Part shown: piece after piece, positions 1 through 5,595 of the stretch | Layout: the number at the start of each line of letters is the position of its first letter | How positions within the stretch are numbered: position 1 is the stretch's first letter | Assembly: GCA_026990045.1 (NCBI GenBank) | Contig: JALSIK010000413.1 | Coordinates: 1-8,087, forward strand | Length of the DNA: 8,087 nt | Reading direction: 5' to 3' | Source of the DNA: Chromatiales bacterium | GTDB taxonomy: Bacteria > Pseudomonadota > Gammaproteobacteria > CAMYNG01 | Notes under the pieces: generated by a model | Databases searched by the model: none | The model's input: only the letters and a program-made list of their open reading frames with translations | Told to the model about the DNA's origin: nothing | Made by a program: the position numbers and the translations under genes

Positions 1-196
1 CGGCCGCGGCGCTGCAGCGGCCGCCGGCATCGTCCTCCTCCCAGTTCTTCATGAACACGGGGCGCACGTCCAGGCCCGCGTCGCGCGCCAGCAGGGCGGT
101 CACGGCGGAGTCCACCCCGCCGGACAGGCCCACCGCCACGGGCGTGCCCGGGGCCAGGTCCGGCAGGGCGGGGGACACTGTCTCGGCGGTGTTCAT
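1..196 (-). CDS. mnmA: tRNA-specific 2-thiouridylase MnmA (5' part only, runs off the window)
   Basis: MnmA uses ATP and sulfur relayed by the IscS/Tus pathway to make 2-thiouridine at the wobble position (U34) of Lys, Glu and Gln tRNAs in the cytoplasm. About 65 N-terminal residues are visible. They carry the PP-loop ATP-binding motif VAVGLSGGVDSAV followed by FMKNWEEDDAGGRCSAAA, which matches the family N-terminus including the NWEEDD stretch and the first conserved Cys region. The rest lies beyond base 1. Two ATGs in frame are possible, at 202 and 196. The GGAG sits only 2 nt before the first but 8 nt before the second, so I chose 196 (MNTAETV...). The gene starts about 25 nt after the nudJ stop and is probably co-transcribed with rluE and nudJ. 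Family identity is secure; only the start is uncertain. Confidence 0.93.
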   Translation of the reverse strand, partial: MNTAETVSPALPDLAPGTPVAVGLSGGVDSAVTALLARDAGLDVRPVFMKNWEEDDAGGRCSAAA

Positions 197-221
197 GGTC
201 ATGGCTCCGGGGGCGGGCGCA

Positions 222-683
222 TCATAGCAGATCGCCCGCCCCCGCGATGTCGGGATGATCCACCAGCAGATCAAGGGGATAGCGCCGGCCGGCGCGGTAG
301 TCCGCGATGGCCCGGGCCACCAGGGGGCTGCGCAGGGGGCGCCCGGACAGGTCCGCCGGGTCCAGCCAGTGCACGGCGACGATGTCCGGGTCCAGCGCGG
401 GCGGCGCGGCGGGCGCCCCGGCCGGGCCGGTGAAGCAGAACCGCAGCCAGGTATCGCCCGCCCCTTCCCAGCGGTAGATCCCCACCAGGGCCTCGGGCCG
501 GAAGCGCCAGCCGGTCTCCTCCAGGACCTCGCGCACCACCGCGGCCGCCAGCGACTCGCCCGGTTCCAGGTGGCCGGCGGGCTGGTTGAGGACGGCACGC
601 CCCCGGGGGCGCTCCTCAACCAGCAGATGCCGGCCGGCCTGCTCGATGACGGCGGCGACGGTGACCCGCGGGGCCCAGACCAT
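222..683 (-). CDS. nudJ: Nudix hydrolase NudJ (phosphatase)
   Basis: This 153-residue protein has a complete Nudix box at about residues 37-59 (G37, E43, then R51-E52-V-L-E55-E56-T-G58). The REVLEE core supplies the Mg2+-binding glutamates. NQPAGHLE just before the box and LRSPLVARAI..Y..G.RYPL near the C-terminus match E. coli NudJ/YmfB, which has the same length class. The E. coli enzyme hydrolyses nucleoside di- and triphosphates and HMP-PP (a thiamine precursor); the substrate here is inferred by homology. The start at 683 is supported by GGAG 7 nt upstream and by alignment of MVWAPRVTVAAVI with the family N-terminus. Its first 68 nt overlap the end of rluE in another frame, and mnmA follows about 25 nt downstream. 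This gives the rluE-nudJ-mnmA order known in other gammaproteobacteria. The usual aliphatic residue after the box glycine is Trp59 here. Confidence 0.9.
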   Translation of the reverse strand: MVWAPRVTVAAVIEQAGRHLLVEERPRGRAVLNQPAGHLEPGESLAAAVVREVLEETGWRFRPEALVGIYRWEGAGDTWLRFCFTGPAGAPAAPPALDPDIVAVHWLDPADLSGRPLRSPLVARAIADYRAGRRYPLDLLVDHPDIAGAGDLL

Positions 684-1230
684 GCCGTTCTCCGTGCCGG
701 GGCGCCTCGGCCAGGCGCCACTGCCCCGGCGCCAGGTCGCCCAGTTCCCAGGGCCCCACCGCCACCCGCACCAGGCGCAGGGTGGGGTGGCCCACCGCCG
801 CGGTCATGCGCCGCACCTGGCGGTTGCGGCCCTCGCGCAGGGTGATGGCGAGCCAGGAGGTCCCGGCGTCGGCCACGGCGGGGTCGCGCGGCCACAGGTC
901 CGGCGGCGCCAGGCGTTCCACCTCCGCCGGGCGGGTGAGGCCGTCGCGCAGGCGCACCCCCTGGCGCAGGGCGGCCAGAGCGTCCTCGCCGGGCTCGCCT
1001 TCCACCTGGACCCAGTAGGTCTTGGCCCACTTGCGCCCCGGGTGGCTGATGCGGTGCTGCCAGCGGCCGTCGTCGGTGAGCACCAGCAGGCCCTCGCTGT
1101 CCCGGTCCAGGCGGCCCGCGGGATAGACCCCGGGCACCGGCACGTAGCGGGCCAGGGTGGGCCGGCCGGCGGCGTCGGTGAACTGGGACAGCACGCCGTA
1201 GGGCTTGTTGAACAGCAGGATCCGGGGCAT
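616..1230 (-). CDS. rluE: 23S rRNA pseudouridine synthase RluE (RsuA family)
   Basis: RluE isomerises one uridine of 23S rRNA to pseudouridine (U2457 in E. coli numbering). The protein begins MPRILLFNKPYGVLSQF and has the catalytic motif PAGRLDRDSEGLLVLT at about 38-52, with Asp42 as the expected nucleophile. KTYWVQVEG (about 70-78) and EGRNRQVRRMTAAVGHPTLRL (about 133-153) are the other RsuA/RluE signatures. It has no S4 domain, as is normal for RluE. The conserved core ends near GDLAPGQWRL (about 164-173). The next 30 or so residues are Arg/Gly/His-rich, do not resemble the family, and the last 22 codons lie over the nudJ start. This looks like a tail created by loss of an earlier stop. The start at 1230 has no strong Shine-Dalgarno; the nearest purine run (AGGGAAAA) lies 11-18 nt upstream. 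First gene of the leftward operon. Confidence 0.92.
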   Translation of the reverse strand: MPRILLFNKPYGVLSQFTDAAGRPTLARYVPVPGVYPAGRLDRDSEGLLVLTDDGRWQHRISHPGRKWAKTYWVQVEGEPGEDALAALRQGVRLRDGLTRPAEVERLAPPDLWPRDPAVADAGTSWLAITLREGRNRQVRRMTAAVGHPTLRLVRVAVGPWELGDLAPGQWRLAEAPRHGERHGLGPAGHRRRRHRAGRPASAG

Positions 1231-1242
1231 GGGCGGGCTATT

Positions 1243-1262
1243 TTCCCTGAACTATCAAGGAA
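1243..1262. repeat. Imperfect inverted repeat (8-4-8) between rluE and the GGDEF-EAL gene
   Basis: TTCCCTGA and TCAAGGAA flank a 4-base centre (ACTA), and 7 of 8 positions pair. It lies 13 nt upstream of the rluE ATG and 77 nt upstream of the divergent gene. It could be an operator for the divergent promoters or a small hairpin in the rluE leader. No factor is recognised. Confidence 0.4.
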
Positions 1263-1318
1263 ATGCCATTGCGGCCGATAAGACGGGCAGAGGGGAGACG
1301 ATGTTCCACGGCGGACCC

Positions 1319-1324
1319 ATTATA
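1319..1324 (-). promoter_or_regulatory. Possible -10 box for the rluE-nudJ-mnmA operon
   Basis: Read leftward, the sequence is a perfect TATAAT, which stands out in this GC-rich DNA. It would start a transcript near 1312 with a leader of about 80 nt. No good -35 hexamer is visible 16-18 nt upstream, where the sequence is already inside the first codons of the divergent gene, so the call rests on the -10 alone. Confidence 0.35.
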
Positions 1325-1338
1325 CCCACCAGGACCCC

Positions 1339-3384
1339 ATGACGAAGTCCCGGCCCAGCGTGCCCGGCCGCCTGCTCCTGCTGCTGGCGGCCGCCGGCCT
1401 CCTGTTGTTCGGCGGCACCCTCCATGTCCACCTGCAGGCGGAGGGTGCGGAGGCGGGCGGGAGCCCGCTGCCGTGGGCCGATTACCTGCTGATGCTGGCG
1501 GGACTCGTCCTGTTCCTGGCCGCGGGACTGTGGGCGGCCTTCGACCACGTGGTGCGCCGGCCCCTGCGGCAGGTGGCGCGGGCCATGGCCGCGGTGGCCC
1601 GCGGCGAGGCCCCGCGGGACCTGGACGACATGGAGGCGGAGAGCGCCGAGGTCCGCCACCTGCTCGCCGCCTTCCGGGCCATGCAGGCCGCCGTGCGGGC
1701 ACGCGAGCAGCGGCTGCGGGCGGTCCTGGACAACGCCGCCGAGGGCATCGTGACCATCGACGGCCGCGGCCGGGTCGAGAGCTTCAACGCCGCTGCCGAG
1801 TCCCTGTTCGGGCGCGGGGCCGCGGAAGTCGTGGGGCGGCACGTGCGCCGCCTCCTCACCCGCGAGGCCTGGCACCGCTGCGCGGAGGTGGCGCGCCGCG
1901 GGCGCTGGCAGGTGCACTGGACGGGGGAGGCGGCGGGCGACTGCCTGTGGGGGCGGCGCGCCGACGGCTCGCGCTTTCCCATGTCGGTGAAGCTGTCGCA
2001 CATGACGGTGGACGGCCGCCACCTGGTCACCGCCATCGTCGCCGACGTGAGCGAGCAACGCGCCCTCATCGCGCGCCTGCGCCACCTGGCCGAGCGCGAT
2101 CCCCTCACCGGGCTCTACAACCGCCATTACTTCCTGCCCGAGCTGGAGCGGGCGGTGGCCCGGGCCCACCGGGCCGGCGAGCCCATGGCGGCGCTCGTCT
2201 ACATCGACCTGGACAACTTCAAGTCCGTCAACGACACCCTGGGCCACCTGGCCGGCGACGACGTGCTGCGCGAGGCCGCGGCGCGGCTGTCGCGGCGCCT
2301 GCGCCAGGGCGACCTGCTGGCGCGCCTGGGCGGCGACGAGTTCGCGGTGCTGCTGGCGGACCTGCCGCCGGAACGGCTGCACGACACCGCCGAGGGCTTT
2401 CGCCGCCAGCTTGCGGACTTCGTGTTCCTGCGCGAGGGGCAGGCCGTCGAGGTGGCCTGTTCCATCGGCGTGGTGGCGCTGGGTCCCGACATCGAGGACA
2501 AGGAGGAACTGCTGGCCCGGGCCGACGCGGCCTGCCATGCCGCCAAGCAGGAAGGCCGCAACCGCGTGTGCGTGTACCGCAAGGACGACCACCGGCGGGT
2601 GGCGCGCGTGGCGGCCGACACGGGCTGGGCGCGGCGCATCCGCCGGGCCCTGGCCGAGGACCGCATGGTCCTGGCGGCGCAGCCCGTCGCCTGCCTCGAC
2701 ACCGGCCGCACCGGCATGTGCGAGGTGCTGGTGCGCATGCGCGACGAGCGCGGCGGGCTGGTCATGCCCGGCGGATTCCTGTCCCTGGCGGCGCGCTTCG
2801 GGCTCGTCACCGGGATCGATCGCCGGGTGATCAGCGGCGTCCTCCAGTGGCTGGCGGCGGCGGAGGAAAAGGGGGAGCGGCCCGTGATCCACAGCGTCAA
2901 CCTGTCGGCGGAGTCGGTGGCCGACGCCGCCCTGCTGGACTTCGTCCGCGCCGAGCTGGAACGCTGGCGGGTGGACCCCACGCTGCTGGCGTTCGAGATC
3001 AGCGAGGCCACGGCCATGACCCACCTGGAGGCCACCGCGGCCTTCGTCACCGGCGCCCGGCGCCTGGGCTGCGCCACCGCGCTGGACGACTTCGGGGCCG
3101 GGCACTGCGCCTTCGCCCACTTCCGCGACCTGCCCTTCGACTTCGTCAAGATCGACGGCGAAATGGTCCGCGACCTCACCGGCGACGGCGTGCAGCGCGC
3201 CTTCGTGCGCGCCATCGCCGACATCGCCCGGGCCGCCGGGCGCAAGACCATCGCCGAGTGCGTGGAGACCCGCGCCGCCCTGGCGGCCCTGCGCGAGGCG
3301 GGGGTGGACATGGTGCAGGGCTTCTGCCTGGCGCGCCCCGGCCTGCTGGCGCCGGGCGCCGGCGACCCGCCGGGCCCGGCCTGA
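1339..3384 (+). CDS. Membrane-bound HAMP-PAS-GGDEF-EAL cyclic-di-GMP enzyme
   Basis: This 681-residue protein probably makes and/or degrades cyclic di-GMP at the inner membrane. Two hydrophobic segments (about 11-28 and 48-67) flank a periplasmic loop of only about 20 residues, too small for a sensor domain. A HAMP-like linker (about 70-122) and a PAS domain (about 123-238, LDNAAEGIVTIDGRGRVESFN...) follow. The GGDEF domain (about 250-415) has DPLTGLYNR, the metal Asp290 in YIDLDNFKSVND, an intact GGDEF at 331-335 and the inhibitory I-site RxxD at 322-325. The EAL domain (about 428-668) has E462 (as EVL), N521, E553, D583-D584, K604, E640 and Q660, so every catalytic position looks filled. 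Loop 6 reads DDFGAGHCAF rather than the common DDFGTGYSS. The start has AGGA 4 nt upstream. Whether cyclase or phosphodiesterase activity dominates cannot be read from sequence. It sits between rluE and icd, where many relatives have no such gene. Confidence 0.92.
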   Translation: MTKSRPSVPGRLLLLLAAAGLLLFGGTLHVHLQAEGAEAGGSPLPWADYLLMLAGLVLFLAAGLWAAFDHVVRRPLRQVARAMAAVARGEAPRDLDDMEAESAEVRHLLAAFRAMQAAVRAREQRLRAVLDNAAEGIVTIDGRGRVESFNAAAESLFGRGAAEVVGRHVRRLLTREAWHRCAEVARRGRWQVHWTGEAAGDCLWGRRADGSRFPMSVKLSHMTVDGRHLVTAIVADVSEQRALIARLRHLAERDPLTGLYNRHYFLPELERAVARAHRAGEPMAALVYIDLDNFKSVNDTLGHLAGDDVLREAAARLSRRLRQGDLLARLGGDEFAVLLADLPPERLHDTAEGFRRQLADFVFLREGQAVEVACSIGVVALGPDIEDKEELLARADAACHAAKQEGRNRVCVYRKDDHRRVARVAADTGWARRIRRALAEDRMVLAAQPVACLDTGRTGMCEVLVRMRDERGGLVMPGGFLSLAARFGLVTGIDRRVISGVLQWLAAAEEKGERPVIHSVNLSAESVADAALLDFVRAELERWRVDPTLLAFEISEATAMTHLEATAAFVTGARRLGCATALDDFGAGHCAFAHFRDLPFDFVKIDGEMVRDLTGDGVQRAFVRAIADIARAAGRKTIAECVETRAALAALREAGVDMVQGFCLARPGLLAPGAGDPPGPA

Positions 3385-3411
3385 TCCGCTTGCCCCGGCG
3401 CCGGGCGGCGG

Positions 3412-3420
3412 TGGTATCAT
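3412..3420 (+). promoter_or_regulatory. Extended -10 promoter of icd
   Basis: TGG followed by TATCAT gives the TGn extended -10 element with 5 of 6 matches to TATAAT. A weak TTGCCC lies at 3390-3395, but the 19-base spacing is too long, so the extended element probably does the work. The predicted start near 3427 gives a leader of about 34 nt before the ATG at 3461. The 76-bp gap between genes otherwise holds only a 12-bp GC palindrome (3394-3405). Confidence 0.5.
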
Positions 3421-3460
3421 GGCGCGCCTGTTTCCCGGCCACAGCCAGAGATTTCCACCC

Positions 3461-4717
<1,257 letters not shown>

Positions 4718-4722
4718 CCCGG

Positions 4723-4746
4723 CGCGCGGCGGGACCCCGCCGCGCG
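4723..4746. terminator. Strong GC hairpin after icd, possible bidirectional terminator
   Basis: CGCGCGGCGGG (4723-4733) and CCCGCCGCGCG (4736-4746) are perfect reverse complements. In practice this gives about a 10-bp stem with a 4-base loop, starting 5 nt after the icd stop. It sits between convergent icd and cspD and can fold in either transcript. No T-tract follows on either strand, so intrinsic termination is uncertain; it may instead protect the mRNA 3' ends. Confidence 0.5.
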
Positions 4747-4766
4747 GGGGGCGGATGACAACGGCA

Positions 4767-4790
4767 GGGTGCCGGCCTCAGCCGGCGCCC
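4767..4790. terminator. Second hairpin, enclosing the cspD stop codon
   Basis: GGGTGCCGGC (4767-4776) pairs with GCCGGCGCCC (4781-4790) around the loop CTCA. There are ten pairs, one a U-G wobble in the rightward (icd) transcript, which becomes a C-A mismatch in the cspD transcript. The cspD stop codon lies in the loop. The better pairing in the icd direction suggests a back-up icd 3' structure. No T-tract is seen. Confidence 0.4.
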
Positions 4791-5008
4791 AGGTCGCCGG
4801 TGGTGTCCTTGGGCCGGATGGAAGTGGCGTGCATCCCCTTGGGCCCCTGGGTGAAGTCGAACTCCACCGTCTGGCCCTTCTTCAGGGTCTTGTAGCCCTC
4901 CATGTGGATGGCGGAGAAATGGGCGAAGACGTCCTCCCCCCCCTCGGCCGGGGAAATGAAACCGTATCCCTTTGCGTTGCTGAACCATTTGACGGTGCCG
5001 ATCGCCAT
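4778..5008 (-). CDS. cspD: Cold-shock-domain protein, CspD-like
   Basis: This 76-residue single cold-shock domain is an OB-fold that binds single-stranded RNA or DNA. MAIGTVKWFSNAKGYGFI holds RNP1 (KGYGFI, about 13-18) and VFAHFS (about 27-32) is RNP2. EGYKTLKKGQTVEFDFTQGPKGMHA matches the CspD/CspA family closely. E. coli CspD is a stationary-phase protein reported to inhibit DNA replication; that role is known for E. coli, not shown here. The name rests mainly on position, since icd-cspD-clpS-clpA is a conserved order in gammaproteobacteria. The start at 5008 is well supported by AGGAGG 10 nt upstream. The gene is read leftward, divergent from clpS and convergent with icd. Its first codons use more A/T-ending triplets (AAA, GCA, GGA, GGT, ATT) than neighbouring genes. 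Confidence 0.93.
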   Translation of the reverse strand: MAIGTVKWFSNAKGYGFISPAEGGEDVFAHFSAIHMEGYKTLKKGQTVEFDFTQGPKGMHATSIRPKDTTGDLGAG

Positions 5009-5113
5009 GCCTTCCTAGCCTCCTTCTACTTCGCGTGGATGACCTCAAGAACCAGGGCGGTGGACAACAATTTCCACAAAAAACAGAAGGTTATGGTGGG
5101 GCCTCCCCCGGTG

Positions 5114-5131
5114 GTCGTTATCGTCGTTATC
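5114..5131. repeat. Tandem 9-mer GTCGTTATC x2
   Basis: GTCGTTATC occurs twice with no gap (5114-5122 and 5123-5131), inside the presumed cspD leader or promoter. It could be a pair of binding half-sites or a chance duplication. Confidence 0.6.
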
Positions 5132-5136
5132 CTTCT

Positions 5137-5142
5137 AATATA
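5137..5142 (-). promoter_or_regulatory. Possible -10 box for cspD
   Basis: Read leftward the hexamer is TATATT (5 of 6 to TATAAT). No convincing -35 is seen upstream. The implied transcript start near 5130 gives a leader of about 120 nt before the cspD ATG. Confidence 0.3.
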
Positions 5143-5164
5143 GACAAAAATCCGCGCCCTGCAT

Positions 5165-5180
5165 CCGCCCGGCCGGGCGG
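5165..5180. repeat. Perfect 16-bp palindrome between cspD and clpS
   Basis: CCGCCCGGCCGGGCGG equals its own reverse complement over all 16 bases. It sits between the divergent promoters, about 5 bp upstream of the putative clpS -35 region. It could be a dimeric operator, or simply GC-rich chance. Confidence 0.6.
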
Positions 5181-5184
5181 GGAA

Positions 5185-5213
5185 CTTGCAAGGGGTTTTT
5201 CCTGACCAAATAT
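5185..5213 (+). promoter_or_regulatory. Sigma-32-like promoter motif upstream of clpS
   Basis: CTTGCAA (5185-5191) and CCAAATAT (5206-5213) are 14 nt apart. They compare with the heat-shock sigma consensus CTTGAAA and CCCCATNT at 6 of 7 and 6 of 8 positions. E. coli clpA is not a classical sigma-32 gene, so this is a candidate only. The start would lie near 5220, giving a 40-nt leader. Confidence 0.3.
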
Positions 5214-5219
5214 CACGGA

Positions 5220-5249
5220 TTGGGCCCCGTTGCGGGATTCGGCTAGAAT
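5220..5249 (+). promoter_or_regulatory. Possible sigma-70 promoter of clpS-clpA
   Basis: TAGAAT at 5244-5249 matches the -10 consensus at 5 of 6 positions. TTGGGC at 5220-5225 is a weak -35 at 18-bp spacing. Transcription would start near 5256, only about 4 nt before the clpS ATG, which implies a nearly leaderless message. Confidence 0.4.
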
Positions 5250-5259
5250 CGTCCGAGGT

Positions 5260-5589
5260 ATGAGCGAGAAGCACGATCAGGGGCGCCACGACGACGGCCT
5301 GGCGCTGCAGGAAGCCCGGCCGCGGCTCAAGAAGCCCCCCATGTATAAAGTTGTCCTGCTGAATGACGATTACACTCCCATGGAGTTCGTCGTTCACATC
5401 CTCGAGCGCTTTTTTGGCATGGATCGTGTAAGGGCCACGCGCATCATGTGGAAGGTGCACACCGAGGGCAAGGGGGTGTGCGGCGTCTTCACCCGCGACG
5501 TGGCCGAGACCAAGGTGGTCCAGGTGAACGACTTTTCGCGCCGGCACGAACACCCGCTGCTGTGCACGATGGAAGAATCGGATGGGTGA
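5260..5589 (+). CDS. clpS: ATP-dependent Clp protease adaptor ClpS
   Basis: ClpS binds proteins with destabilising N-terminal residues (the bacterial N-end rule) and hands them to ClpA for degradation by ClpAP in the cytoplasm. The 109 residues match the 106-residue E. coli protein. The variable N-terminal tail (about 1-25) is followed by KPPMYKVVLLNDDYTPMEFV, then CGVFTRDVAETKVVQVN and HEHPLLCTMEESDG. The N-degron pocket residues N35, D36, D37, T39, P40, the gatekeeper M41 and H67 are all present. I chose the ATG at 5260; an in-frame TTG at 5230 would add ten residues with no family counterpart and has no Shine-Dalgarno. GAGG lies only 1 nt before the chosen ATG, too close for normal use, so the message may be leaderless. 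clpA follows after 6 nt. Codons from about 5341 to 5436 end in A or T far more often than elsewhere in the window. Confidence 0.96.
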   Translation: MSEKHDQGRHDDGLALQEARPRLKKPPMYKVVLLNDDYTPMEFVVHILERFFGMDRVRATRIMWKVHTEGKGVCGVFTRDVAETKVVQVNDFSRRHEHPLLCTMEESDG

Positions 5590-5595
5590 CCGACC

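Larger units (their letters stand above)
5009..5259. promoter_or_regulatory. Divergent cspD/clpS intergenic region, relatively AT-rich
   Basis: This 251-bp gap holds no supported ORF or RNA gene. It is clearly richer in A/T than the rest of the window, with runs such as the six As at 5078-5083, the five As at 5146-5150 and TTTTT at 5196-5200. Visible elements, each listed separately, are a leftward -10-like box, a tandem 9-mer, a 16-bp palindrome and rightward promoter-like motifs. If the leftward -10 is real, the cspD leader would be about 120 nt, in line with the long leaders of other cold-shock genes. Confidence 0.6.

Noticed and set aside
3394..3405. 12-bp palindrome CCCGGCGCCGGG as terminator of the GGDEF-EAL gene
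   Set aside because: There is no T-tract, the stem is short with no loop, and such palindromes are common by chance at this GC. It also lies inside the icd promoter region.
3419..3460. Earlier ATG start for icd at 3419
   Set aside because: It overlaps the extended -10 element and adds 14 residues with no counterpart in Icd; MTFDRITVP from 3461 fits the family start.
5060..5077. GTGGA/TCCAC stem next to an A-run as a cspD or clpS terminator
   Set aside because: The stem is only 5 bp and the T-run precedes it in the leftward direction, the wrong order for an intrinsic terminator. No gene ends here.
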